A stretch of 64,000 nucleotides of DNA from Aphanothece sacrum FPU1 (GCF_003864295.1 NZ_BDQK01000013.1:372001-436000), one strand, 5' to 3'. Shown: positions 41,819 to 51,570, counted from the stretch's first letter. A program made the numbers and translations. The notes: generated from the letters alone by a model not told the origin.

Positions 41819-44485
41819 ATGAATGTTTTCTCTGTTAATATTAATTTATTTCACTTGATCAGTCCTATTCAACTTATAATTGGGCTAATTGTTGTTACGT
41901 TTTTTCTAATTTATCGCTGCTTTCAAAAAGAAATTAATCAACGTCAAAAAGCAGAAATTAGCCTCAGACAACAAACAGAAAGAGAAAGATTAGTTAACCA
42001 AATTGCTCAACATATCCGTCAATCTTTAAATCTAGAAAAAGTTTTAGTAACGACGGTTGCCGATGTTCAAGAATTTTTACAAGTAGATAGAGTCTTGATT
42101 TATCGTATCTGGGAAGATGGAACAGGTAGCGCAATTACAGAAACAGTTTCTCCTGAATATCCGAGTATTTTAGGACAAACCTTTCCCGAAGAAGTTTTTC
42201 CGACTGAGTATCATCAAACTTATAGTTTAGGAAAAATTCTTACTATTACAAATATTGATCAAGAAGAAGTTGAACCTTGTTTAGTAGAATTTGTTAAACA
42301 GTTTGACGTAAAAGCCAAATTAGTTGTGCCAATTTTACAACAAATACGAGAAAATTCTCAGAGTTCTCTAGATAATAATCCCCATCTGTGGGGATTATTA
42401 ATTGCCCATCAATGCAATAATTCCCGTCAATGGCAACCTTGGGAAATTGAATTAATGAAACAACTGGCAACTCAAGTAGCGATCGCAATTCAACAATCAG
42501 AACTTCATGAACAGCTACAAAAATTGAATACAGAATTAGAAAAGCGAGTGCAAGAAAGGACAGAAGAACTGGCAAAAACTAATGATTCTTTAAGGGATGA
42601 AATTGTGGAAAGAAAACGCACAGAAGCCGCTTTACGTCACACAAATTATACCCTACAATCCCTTATTGCTGCCTCTCCGCGAGCGATTTTTACTGTCGAT
42701 TTAGAGGATAAAGTTAAAATCTGGAATCCCACCGCAGAAAGGATGTTTGGTTGGAAAGAAAGTGAAGTCATCGATCATCTTAACCCGATTATTTCTGAGG
42801 AAACGGTTGAAGACTATCAAACCATTAAACAAGCAATTTTGCAAGGCATTACCCCTTCAAGTTTAGAACTATGCCGCCCTAAAAAAGACGGTTCAGTGAT
42901 TGATATTGTCTTTTCGGCCGCTCCTTTGCAAGATAGTGAAGGTAAAATTAACGGTATGGTGGCGGTTGTTGCTGACATTACGGAACAAAAGCGACAAGCT
43001 GAACAAATTCGCTTACTTCAGTCAGTTGTTGTTAATACCAAAGATGCGGTTGTTATTACGAAAGCGGAACCAATTAATGAACCAGGACCAACAATTATTT
43101 ATGTCAATGAAGCTTTTAGTCGCATGACTGGTTATACCTCCGAAGAAGTGTTAGGAAAAACCCCTCGAATTCTGCAAGGAATAAAAACTAACCGCCGCGA
43201 ATTAGACAAGGTAAAAAAAGCTTTACAAAAGTGGGAATCTATTACAATTGAAGTTATTAATTATCGTAAAGATGGTTCAGAATTTTGGATGGAATTTAGT
43301 ATTGTTCCTGTTGCAGATAAAAAAGGTTATTATACTCACTGGATTGGTGTACAGCGAGATATTACAAAACGAAAAAGTACAGAAGAAGCCTTAAAAAGAA
43401 GTGAAGAACGCTTTCGTTCTTTGATTGAAAATGCTTTAGATATTATTACAATTATTAATTATGAAGGCACAATTTATTATGAAAGTCCTTCCGTAGAAAA
43501 AGTATTAGGTTATCCAGTTTCTCAATTAATTGGGCAAAACTTTTTTGCTTATATCCATCCCGATGATTTTGAGCAAACGAGTTACAGTATTACCAATGCT
43601 ATCCAAAATCCCGAAGTCGCTAAACCGATTGAATTTCGTTATCAGCATCAAGATAGTTCTTGGCGCACTCTAGAAGCCATTAGTCAACGATTTGTTGATG
43701 ATTCAAATGAGTCTCGAATTGTTGTTAATTCCCGCGATATTACTGAACGTAAACGTCTGGAAGAAGTGCGTCTTGCTTTAGAAAGAGAAAAAGAATTAAG
43801 CACTTTGAAAACTCGATTTTTCTCCATGGCTTCCCATGAATTTCGCACTCCTCTGAGTACGGCTTTAGCGGCGGCACAATTACTAGAAAATTCCTTGACA
43901 ACTTGGGATGATACTGAAAAACGCTTGAGAAATTTACGGCGTATTCAAGATTCAGTTAAAAACATGGTGCAGCTTTTAGATGATATTTTAATGATTAATC
44001 GTGCGGAAACAGGAAAACTAGAATTTAATCCACAATTGCTGGATATAGAGAAATTTTGTCGTCAATTTGTGGAAGAAATTCAACTGAGTGTTGACTCTCA
44101 ATATCCCATAAATTTTGTTTGTGAGTCTGATAATAATCAGGTTTGTTTAGATGAAAAATTATTGCGTTCAATTCTCGCTAATTTACTCTCAAATGCTATT
44201 AAATATTCGCCTCAAGGTGGAGAAATTAAGGTTTCATTGAAGTTAGATTTAGAGACTGTTATTTTGCAAATTTCAGATCAAGGTATTGGCATTTCTTCTG
44301 AAGATCAAAAACAATTATTTGAACCTTTTCATCGAGGCAAAAATGTACGCAATATTTCTGGAACAGGTTTAGGCTTAGTTTTTACTAAAAAATGTGTTGA
44401 TTTACATGGAGGTAATATTGCCGTTAAAAGTGTTCTTGATGTAGGAACAATGGTGACTGTTACTCTCCATCGTTACTCAAAGTAG
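41819..44485 (+). CDS. ccaS: CcaS-type green/red cyanobacteriochrome histidine kinase
   Basis: An 888-residue light-sensing kinase. Domains in order: membrane span (about 13-33), GAF (about 60-230) with the bilin-binding Cys154 in VEPCLVEFVKQFDVKAKLVVP, coiled coil (230-280), three PAS domains (about 280-390, 400-515, 530-645) and a histidine kinase with H673 in ASHEFRTPLS. ATPase motifs include NLLSNAIKYSP, DQGIGIS and GTGLGL. The whole matches CcaS of chromatic acclimation, except for a third PAS (two in the Synechocystis protein as I recall). The likely partner is the response regulator at 45987. It converges on the toxin-antitoxin genes. Confidence 0.88.
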   Translation: MNVFSVNINLFHLISPIQLIIGLIVVTFFLIYRCFQKEINQRQKAEISLRQQTERERLVNQIAQHIRQSLNLEKVLVTTVADVQEFLQVDRVLIYRIWEDGTGSAITETVSPEYPSILGQTFPEEVFPTEYHQTYSLGKILTITNIDQEEVEPCLVEFVKQFDVKAKLVVPILQQIRENSQSSLDNNPHLWGLLIAHQCNNSRQWQPWEIELMKQLATQVAIAIQQSELHEQLQKLNTELEKRVQERTEELAKTNDSLRDEIVERKRTEAALRHTNYTLQSLIAASPRAIFTVDLEDKVKIWNPTAERMFGWKESEVIDHLNPIISEETVEDYQTIKQAILQGITPSSLELCRPKKDGSVIDIVFSAAPLQDSEGKINGMVAVVADITEQKRQAEQIRLLQSVVVNTKDAVVITKAEPINEPGPTIIYVNEAFSRMTGYTSEEVLGKTPRILQGIKTNRRELDKVKKALQKWESITIEVINYRKDGSEFWMEFSIVPVADKKGYYTHWIGVQRDITKRKSTEEALKRSEERFRSLIENALDIITIINYEGTIYYESPSVEKVLGYPVSQLIGQNFFAYIHPDDFEQTSYSITNAIQNPEVAKPIEFRYQHQDSSWRTLEAISQRFVDDSNESRIVVNSRDITERKRLEEVRLALEREKELSTLKTRFFSMASHEFRTPLSTALAAAQLLENSLTTWDDTEKRLRNLRRIQDSVKNMVQLLDDILMINRAETGKLEFNPQLLDIEKFCRQFVEEIQLSVDSQYPINFVCESDNNQVCLDEKLLRSILANLLSNAIKYSPQGGEIKVSLKLDLETVILQISDQGIGISSEDQKQLFEPFHRGKNVRNISGTGLGLVFTKKCVDLHGGNIAVKSVLDVGTMVTVTLHRYSK

Positions 44486-44488
44486 TCA

Positions 44489-44813
44489 TTATTTTCTTTT
44501 ATTCGCTTTTTCATAAGCTGGATTATGTTCAGCAAAACTCAAAATCATAACTCGTTTCGGTGCAGGTTTTTCATAAATACGATAAACCAAGCGATAACTC
44601 ACTTCATTCCAATGAATTTCTAAAGGCCCGATATCCCCTTAAATCACCCTTAAGAGTATGATTATTTAAACCAAAACAATTATAATGATCTTCGACAAAG
44701 ATGGAATTACAAAAATCTTCAAAGTCTTTCCTTAATTCTTTGGGTAATTCAGGTAAATCCTGCTTCCTAACAAGATTATTAACTTTGACTTGATATTTTG
44801 ACTTTATATCCAC
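44489..44813 (-). pseudogene. RelE/ParE-type toxin, frameshifted
   Basis: The frame starting at 44813 (PELPKELRKDFEDFCNSIF ... LNNHTLKGDLRG) runs out of frame near 44635-44640. The second frame then continues GDIGPLEIHWNEVSYRLVYR and IYEKPAPKRVMILSFAEHN to a stop at 44489. Together they make a normal-length RelE-like mRNA interferase, so one base was probably lost near a run of four G. It overlaps the upstream antitoxin gene by 35 bp. A sequencing error or programmed shift is not excluded. Confidence 0.65.
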
Positions 44814-45063
44814 GTTTTCTTAAATTCTCCAAACTAGATTCAACATCAATTTCATCATCAATATTTATCATCGTTTCCCATTTATTAGGATTATCAGCAT
44901 CCTCAACATCTTTTAAACGTTCAATTGCTCTTTGTTCGGCTGATTTTTTTGCATTTCCCTGTTGATACTTTACCATTAAAAATTCTACAAAATCTAAAAC
45001 TTGATCTTGTTTGTCCAGGGGTAAAAATTGCATTTTTTGGGTAACTAAATCAATAGTATTCAT
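44779..45063 (-). CDS. antitoxin of the RelE-like module
   Basis: 94 residues. It starts like small cyanobacterial antitoxins of the DUF2281 kind (LVTQKMQFLPLDKQDQVLDFVEFL), followed by an acidic middle and a SLENLRKRGYKVK tail that could wrap the toxin. It overlaps the toxin frame by 35 bp, a coupled arrangement. With the toxin frameshifted, it may survive as an unpaired antitoxin. Confidence 0.65.
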   Translation of the reverse strand: MNTIDLVTQKMQFLPLDKQDQVLDFVEFLMVKYQQGNAKKSAEQRAIERLKDVEDADNPNKWETMINIDDEIDVESSLENLRKRGYKVKISSQS

Positions 45064-45163
45064 TAATTAAGCCTCAATCTACTTACCAATAATAACTATT
45101 ATACACTTTTCATGTTTAAAATGGTGCTATAGTGATTTCTGGAGTTAAAAAATTTCCAATAAA

Positions 45164-45538
45164 ATGACTAACAGTAAGGAAAATATAGACGTTCCCTTAC
45201 GCCCTTTGGTTTGGATGGGAGATTCTCGCAAAAATATCCGTGAGTTTCCAGAAGGAGTTCGTGTATCGATAGGCTATGGGTTACAATTGGTTCAAGCGGG
45301 GGAAACACCTCTAGAAGCCAAGCCTTTTAAGGGAGTTGGAAGTGGGGTGTATGAAATCGTTAAACGCTATGATACTGATACTTATAGGGCAGTTTATGCT
45401 GTTAAAATTGGGGAAACAATCTATGTTCTGCACGCTTTTCAGAAAAAATCAAAAAAAGGTATCAAAACACCACAAGTTGACGTTGAATTAATTAAACAAC
45501 GTTACAAAGATGCAGTAGCAAGGGAGAAACTAAAATGA
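45164..45538 (+). CDS. HigB/Gp49-type toxin
   Basis: 124 residues of the phage-derived Gp49-like (DUF891) RelE/ParE superfamily. Visible are RPLVWMGDSRKNIREFPEGVR, GVYEIVKRYDTDTYRAVYAVK, VLHAFQKKSKKGIKTP and EIKQRY-like C-terminus (LIKQRYKD), all family hallmarks. These proteins act as ribosome-dependent mRNases. The antitoxin gene follows with a 4-bp overlap (toxin first, as in higBA). Confidence 0.85.
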   Translation: MTNSKENIDVPLRPLVWMGDSRKNIREFPEGVRVSIGYGLQLVQAGETPLEAKPFKGVGSGVYEIVKRYDTDTYRAVYAVKIGETIYVLHAFQKKSKKGIKTPQVDVELIKQRYKDAVAREKLK

Positions 45539-45813
45539 CACAAGAACAAGTTTTTGAAGAAAGTAGCGGTAATGTATTTGCTGACCTCGGTTTGGAGGAT
45601 GCAGACGAGCTTTTTGAGAGTGGAAAAATAGGAATTAAGGTGATACGTTTGCTGAAACAACGCAACCTTAAACAGCCCGAAATTAGCGAAATTCTTGATA
45701 TTACACAACTAGAAGTGTCTCATTTGATGAAGGGAGAATTTCATCATTTTAGTAAGGATAAATTACTCAATTTTCTCCAGCGAATTGATAAAAGCCTTTT
45801 AATACAGAATTAG
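45535..45813 (+). CDS. XRE-family antitoxin (HigA-like)
   Basis: 92 residues with an HTH domain in the C-terminal half (LLKQRNLKQPEISEILDI, then TQLEVSHLMKGEFHHFSKD). It matches the antitoxin partner of Gp49-type toxins (MTQEQVFEESSGNVFADLGLE start). Its ATG overlaps the toxin stop by four bases, so the pair is translationally coupled. Both genes are intact, in contrast to the adjacent frameshifted module. Confidence 0.85.
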   Translation: MTQEQVFEESSGNVFADLGLEDADELFESGKIGIKVIRLLKQRNLKQPEISEILDITQLEVSHLMKGEFHHFSKDKLLNFLQRIDKSLLIQN

Positions 45814-45986
45814 TTTTGAACAAAATTGTTTCGCGCAGTCCCCATCTAACATCTTGGCGTTGCATCACTACGGGATGATTTAACTTTTTCCTAATTTTTA
45901 AAGTTTCTAATTTTAGCCGCGATCGCTGCCATAAAATTTTCTCCTTAATTATAAATCATCCCGTAACTGTGCAACGCCCGATTTTG

Positions 45987-46661
45987 CTAATACAGCATTA
46001 ATCGATAACCAATACCATGCACTGTTTCAATAAAATCTTCTGGCGCACCTGCTGCTTTAAGTTTTTGACGTAAACTTCTAATATGAACCTTGATAGTATC
46101 CCCTTCGGGGGACGTTTCTAAATTCCAAATTTTATCAATAATAACGCTACGACTTAAAACCCGCCTACCATTGCGCAATAGTAATTCTAAAATGCTGTAT
46201 TCTTTAGGCGTTAACTGTAAGGGACGATCAGCATAACTCACTTCGTAGGTACTAGGATTAAGCTTTAAATGACCCCATTCAAGAATCGGCAAACAACAAA
46301 CTCCACCCCGACGCAATAAAGCCCGAATACGAGCAAATAATTCGCCTAAGTCAACAGGTTTAATAATATAGTCATCTGCACCCGCATCTAACCCCGTAAT
46401 CTTATCTGTGACTGTATCCCTTGCAGTTACCATAAGAATTGGCATAAGATAGCCATTAGCTCGCAATTGTTGACAGAGACTAATGCCATCTAGCTCAGGT
46501 AACATCACATCTAAGAGCAGTAAATCATAGTCGAGTGCTTTAGCATAATCCCAAGCTAACGCGCCATCAGGGGCAATATCAACCGCGTAGCGTTGATCCA
46601 TCAGTGCTTCTGCCATAGTTTCGGCTAAAGGCAGATCATCTTCGACTAAAAGAATCCTCAT
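45987..46661 (-). CDS. ccaR: CcaR-type OmpR-family response regulator
   Basis: 224 residues: receiver domain with D51 (LLLLDVMLPELDG), T in LMVTARDT and K near 101 (YIIKPVDLGELFARIRALL), then an OmpR winged helix (LQLTPKEYSILELLLRNGRRV, KVHIRSLRQKLKAAG). The sequence closely follows CcaR as I remember it, the DNA-binding partner of CcaS. Its ATG overlaps the cpeZ stop (ATGA), so it is in one transcript with cpeY/cpeZ. It faces ccaS across the two toxin-antitoxin modules. Confidence 0.85.
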   Translation of the reverse strand: MRILLVEDDLPLAETMAEALMDQRYAVDIAPDGALAWDYAKALDYDLLLLDVMLPELDGISLCQQLRANGYLMPILMVTARDTVTDKITGLDAGADDYIIKPVDLGELFARIRALLRRGGVCCLPILEWGHLKLNPSTYEVSYADRPLQLTPKEYSILELLLRNGRRVLSRSVIIDKIWNLETSPEGDTIKVHIRSLRQKLKAAGAPEDFIETVHGIGYRLMLY

Positions 46662-47269
46662 CTTGCCCCTTTATAGTTCATTACCAAATCTAACCGGGAT
46701 AAAGAACTTGTAGCAGATTCGCGCACATAGGAATCTACGGATTCATTATTAGCAAAAGTGGTAAGAACTTCCATACAGCGCGCTTCCCCGATGGATGCAA
46801 GAGCATTAACAATTGCTACCTGTACCGCCACATTATCAGTTGTATTCAAGGATTCTACCAAAATATCAAAAGCAGGAGAACCCATCTCACCCAAGGCCAT
46901 CACCGAGGCAATATGTACCACTGGATTAGGGTCATTAATGGCCGCTTTTAATCCCTGTAAACCTGCTTCTGGGAAAGGCAAATCTCGATAGTTAACTGCA
47001 ATCTGGGCCAATGCTTTGGCTGCACTGCCTCGCACCGTTACATTATCACTGTGTAGCAAGGCCTCAACAACTGATGGTACAGCATCTGCACCAATCACTC
47101 CCAAAGCTTTAACTGCTGCGCGACGATAGATGACATCCTCATTATCTAAAATACTGATCAGCCGAGAAATTGTATTTTCGTCACGGGAATCAGCTATTTC
47201 TAGCATTGCCCGTTCTCGTAGATGGGGATTAGGATGTTTTAGTTGTTCAAAAAGAGAATCTGTAGTCAT
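46658..47269 (-). CDS. cpeZ: phycoerythrin lyase/chaperone CpeZ (E/F-type HEAT-repeat protein)
   Basis: 203 residues of HEAT-like repeats (NPHLRERAMLEIADSRDE, RRAAVKALGVIGADAVPSV, GSAAKALAQIAVN, VHIASVMALGEMGSPA). Members of the CpcE/CpcF group attach bilins; CpeZ is reported to help CpeY and CpeS and to stabilise beta-PE. Length and position right after cpeY fit cpeZ. The region just upstream of its start is unusual: four TTAGGGG units (47273-47300) instead of a Shine-Dalgarno sequence. Confidence 0.85.
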   Translation of the reverse strand: MTTDSLFEQLKHPNPHLRERAMLEIADSRDENTISRLISILDNEDVIYRRAAVKALGVIGADAVPSVVEALLHSDNVTVRGSAAKALAQIAVNYRDLPFPEAGLQGLKAAINDPNPVVHIASVMALGEMGSPAFDILVESLNTTDNVAVQVAIVNALASIGEARCMEVLTTFANNESVDSYVRESATSSLSRLDLVMNYKGAR

Positions 47270-47272
47270 GGT

Positions 47273-47300
47273 TTAGGGGTTAGGGGTTAGGGGTTAGGGG
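47273..47300. repeat. four TTAGGGG heptamers at the cpeZ start
   Basis: Four exact units with four runs of G4, each separated by TTA. Together they satisfy the pattern of an intramolecular G-quadruplex on the plus strand, which is the template strand for cpeZ. The cluster begins four bases upstream of the cpeZ ATG. Confidence 0.9.
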
Positions 47301-47339
47301 TGTTTGTACTTGGGAACTTCTGAGTTGATAAAGGATTTT

Positions 47340-47370
47340 GCTGGGTTTCGTGCCTCAACCCAGCCTACTA
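47340..47370. repeat. REP-like palindrome overlapping the cpeY stop
   Basis: GCTGGGTTTCGT...CAACCCAGC, a member of the GTTGGGTTTCGT family. It supplies the last four codons and the TGA stop of cpeY (47355-47357). Confidence 0.6.
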
Positions 47371-48629
47371 GATTTTAACCGTGCGGAGTATAACCAATCT
47401 TCATCAGTCGTGACGATTTCAATCTTACTATCATCACCAAGTTTTTCGAGTGCCATCAATGCCGCATATTTGAGATCCCAGATTTTAGTCTCTAGACTAG
47501 CTTTAAGATCTCCAATAGCCCGTTTATCACCCAACTCTCCTAAGGCAATGGCGGCCGCAGCACGGGATTTCTGAAACTGAGGTTGTTTGTTATGCAATGC
47601 CTCAATCAGAAGATCATAAGCTGGAGAATGTTTCAACCAACCGAACAATTTCATAACATGAAAATGGGCCCCATAATCATTCCTTGCTTCTTCTTCATAA
47701 GTAGCAAAGAGGGCAGCCGGGGCAGATTCTGAATAATGATCAAGAATCGTTTTAGTCGCTAGATAACAACGTCCAAAGTCAGTTTCGTATAATTCTCGTA
47801 CTAGAAAAGACAAATCCGGTATATCTTCGTAACTATGGACTAAATCTAGAGAATCTGGATGATCCCGCAAAGTTTGCTCTAAATGAGGCTGAATCGTCGC
47901 AAAAGTGATTGCACCTGCTGGTATTCCCACTTCCGCCAACATTCTAATGCCCCGTAACCGAAAGACTAAAGATACTGGACATCGGGCAATATGGGGAATA
48001 GCATCATAGTAATGGGCATCAATCAAATCCTGAATCGACAACCGCCGCCCCAATACCTTCGGATGTTGCAACATGGCCACCACCTTATCCATCTGGGAAT
48101 AATCCCCAGTTAAGCGGCAAATAGCAGAAATAGCAGCACTAGCAGTAGGCGCGTCAGCATCATCAACAAATTTACGAATTCTCTCTATAGCAGGCTGATA
48201 ATTTAACTTTGTCAGAGTGTGAATAATCACCCGATAGGTTTGTCCTGGCTTCTCTAATAACTTAGCCACTTCTTCAAGTACATCTCCATTGTTTGTACCA
48301 ATTTCACCGATCGCCCAAACAGCATTTTCTACGGTATAGCAATCCGTATCAGCCAGACAAGTATAAATTACTGGTAATGCTTGTACTGCTTGTAGTCGTC
48401 CCAAGGTTTCTATAGACTTGCGGCGCACGATGCGGTTATCTAAAATGGGATCATCTTCTTGTACAGCACGAATTAGAGCCTCTATTGCTTGCTCAGTGGG
48501 GAAATTAATTAAATGGGAAGCGGCAATGTAGCGCGAATCATTCTCAGTGATCTGAGCTTGAGGCGTATCTAAAATAGCGATCGCTTGAGCTTCTGTCAGA
48601 TTAAAGAAAGAAAAAAAACGTTTATCCAT
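47355..48629 (-). CDS. cpeY: phycoerythrin alpha-subunit lyase CpeY
   Basis: 424 residues of HEAT-like repeats, E-type lyase. The start MDKRFFSFFNLTEAQAIAILD and VENAVWAIGEIGTN, HYYDAIPHIARCP and GAHFHVMKLFGWLKHSPAYDL are typical of CpeY. In studied cyanobacteria CpeY with CpeZ attaches phycoerythrobilin to Cys82 of CpeA, encoded upstream here. Its C-terminal residues and stop derive from a REP-like repeat, so the natural end may have been slightly altered. Confidence 0.88.
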   Translation of the reverse strand: MDKRFFSFFNLTEAQAIAILDTPQAQITENDSRYIAASHLINFPTEQAIEALIRAVQEDDPILDNRIVRRKSIETLGRLQAVQALPVIYTCLADTDCYTVENAVWAIGEIGTNNGDVLEEVAKLLEKPGQTYRVIIHTLTKLNYQPAIERIRKFVDDADAPTASAAISAICRLTGDYSQMDKVVAMLQHPKVLGRRLSIQDLIDAHYYDAIPHIARCPVSLVFRLRGIRMLAEVGIPAGAITFATIQPHLEQTLRDHPDSLDLVHSYEDIPDLSFLVRELYETDFGRCYLATKTILDHYSESAPAALFATYEEEARNDYGAHFHVMKLFGWLKHSPAYDLLIEALHNKQPQFQKSRAAAAIALGELGDKRAIGDLKASLETKIWDLKYAALMALEKLGDDSKIEIVTTDEDWLYSARLKSSRLG

Positions 48630-48740
48630 AAAATTAGTAGGATGCGTTCCCTAACGCATCCACTTCAACAAAATTGGGAAATTTGGGGAAATTTATTAAC
48701 ATTTAACATTATAGCAAAACCGTAAATTTAATTAACCTTG

Positions 48741-48863
48741 GTGCGTTAGGGAACGCACCCTACGACTTGTTAGGGAACATAACGACTGGATGCGTTAGGG
48801 AACGCACCCTACGACTTGTTAGGGAACATAACGACTTGGTGCGTTAGGGAACGCACCCTACGA
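48741..48863. repeat. 49-bp tandem repeat, about 2.5 copies
   Basis: TGCGTTAGGGAACGCACCCT starts at 48742, 48791 and 48840 with 49-bp spacing. The interior GTGCGTT/AACGCAC is palindromic. Another TGCGTTCCC/AACGCA palindrome lies at 48641-48662, just before cpeY. The array fills the cpeA-cpeY gap on the downstream side of cpeA. Confidence 0.85.
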
Positions 48864-48924
48864 TAACAAGCCTAGAGGGTCTTAACCATCACTTAACATT
48901 TAGTCAAGCGAAAAATCAAGAGCC

Positions 48925-48940
48925 TCCAGACTTGTCTGGA
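48925..48940 (-). terminator. candidate terminator after cpeA
   Basis: TCCAGAC-TT-GTCTGGA (7-bp stem, 2-base loop) about 40 bp after the cpeA stop, followed on the minus strand by GATTTTTC. It could end most cpeBA transcripts while letting some continue into cpeYZ-ccaR. Confidence 0.5.
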
Positions 48941-48980
48941 AAATATTATCCTGTTACAAGATCACAAATCTGTCTATTGA

Positions 48981-49496
<516 letters not shown>

Positions 49497-49553
49497 TTAG
49501 ATGTTTTGACGATTAATTAAATTAGCTAATAGCGAGTTGCTATCGGCGTTTAC

Positions 49554-50309
<756 letters not shown>

Positions 50310-50855
50310 ATGAATATTACACAGTTTGTCGAACATTCCCTGGGACGTTGGCGATCGCAACGCAGCGCGCATCACTTGATTTTCAGTCACTTTGAGGCTG
50401 TACAGTCGGTCATTGATATTGTTCCCCTTTCCCCTGATGATGAGGAGGTAATTAACCTCTGTAACTCTTATGATATCGCTCCAAGTCTTGCTGTATCTCC
50501 TTTTGGCATGAGTTGGGAAGGAGAGTCAGATTGGGATGATAACGCTCAGGTCAAGGGAAGTTGTATTTTGGTACCAGTACCCGATCCAATTATACCCAAT
50601 CGGGGTAAGTTGCTACGAGATCAAGGATATGCCGAAACCATTGCAGCAGCAGGTGACTATCATATCACGGAGGATGGAACTTTTGTCTTATTAACAAGCT
50701 ATGATCGAGCGGCCGCTGAGGAAAAAATCTGGTTTGCTAATCCTAATTTACGGTTTCGAGTTTCTCTGATCAAAACCAGTGAGGGAAGTGGAGTGGTAAC
50801 AGCATCATTTTCTTCAGAAATTCGCTCACTTTCGGATAATAAAATAGACACTTAA
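50310..50855 (+). CDS. cpeS: bilin lyase CpeS (S/U type)
   Basis: 181 residues of the lipocalin-fold CpcS/CpeS family. MNITQFVEHSLGRWRSQRSAHH is the family start and LVPVPDP, GYAETIAAAGDYHITEDG and EEKIWFANPNLRFRVS are conserved stretches. CpeS attaches phycoerythrobilin to the Cys82-equivalent of CpeB (Cys80 here), encoded divergently. The ATG at 50310 is chosen on family alignment. Confidence 0.92.
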   Translation: MNITQFVEHSLGRWRSQRSAHHLIFSHFEAVQSVIDIVPLSPDDEEVINLCNSYDIAPSLAVSPFGMSWEGESDWDDNAQVKGSCILVPVPDPIIPNRGKLLRDQGYAETIAAAGDYHITEDGTFVLLTSYDRAAAEEKIWFANPNLRFRVSLIKTSEGSGVVTASFSSEIRSLSDNKIDT

Positions 50856-50858
50856 ATT

Positions 50859-51443
50859 ATGACTCAAGTTAAAAATAATGACTTAATAACTCTGGCTCAG
50901 TGGATGGCCGGTGACTTTAGTAACTATAAACAATCGTTGGAAAATCCACAACAATTTGCTCATATTCGGATCTTTTTTCGTCCCTTACCTTTTGAGTTTT
51001 TTAATAGTATTGGCTTTTATTCTGAACAGGTTTATGATCACGATTTATGGACTCCTTATCGTCAAGGAGTTCATCGTTTAATTGATCAAGGAGAGCAAAT
51101 TTATATTGAAAATTACGGTTTGAAAGATCCCATTCGTTATGCTGGAGCAGCCAGAGAATTAAGCATTCTTAAGACTATTACAGTAGATTCTTTAGAACGC
51201 CGCTATAATTGTTCTATGGTTTTTAAACGAGAAGGTGAACTATTTCGCGGTAGTGTAGAACCTGGAAATAAGTGTTTAATTGAAAAAAAAGGTTGTCTAA
51301 CTTATTTAGTTAGCCAAGTAGAGATTACTCAAACAACCTGGAATAGTCTTGATCAAGGTATGGATGTTAATACTCATCAACAAGTTTGGGGATCATCTTT
51401 TGGTTATCTCCAGTTTGAAAAGCGTGAAAGTTTCGCGCTTTGA
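50859..51443 (+). CDS. cpeT: bilin lyase CpeT (T type)
   Basis: 194 residues of the CpcT/CpeT family: LAQWMAGDFSNYKQSLENP, IRIFFRPLPFEFFNSIGFYSEQVYD, PYRQGVHRLI and YGLKDPIRYAGA. CpeT-type lyases load the Cys165-equivalent of the beta subunit. It begins three bases after cpeS and is clearly cotranscribed. With CpeY/Z and CpeS most attachment sites are covered; the lyase for the doubly linked site (CpeF) is not in the window. Confidence 0.93.
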   Translation: MTQVKNNDLITLAQWMAGDFSNYKQSLENPQQFAHIRIFFRPLPFEFFNSIGFYSEQVYDHDLWTPYRQGVHRLIDQGEQIYIENYGLKDPIRYAGAARELSILKTITVDSLERRYNCSMVFKREGELFRGSVEPGNKCLIEKKGCLTYLVSQVEITQTTWNSLDQGMDVNTHQQVWGSSFGYLQFEKRESFAL

Positions 51444-51505
51444 ATTATGCTTTTGAAACTAATATTTTACAAAATCAAGAAAGGGTGTTTCTCCCTACAC
51501 TCCCG

Positions 51506-51570
51506 GTAGGGGCGGGTTTTTTGCATAAATCAATGATTCTCACAAAAAAGTTAAATAAACCCGCCCCTAC
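51506..51570. repeat. GGGCGGGTTT foldback repeat on the cpeT side
   Basis: Outer arms GTAGGGGCGGGTTT and AAACCCGCCCCTAC, core ATAAATCAATGATTCTCAC. The core is the reverse complement of that at 41621-41703. Located between cpeT and the kinase gene. Confidence 0.8.
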
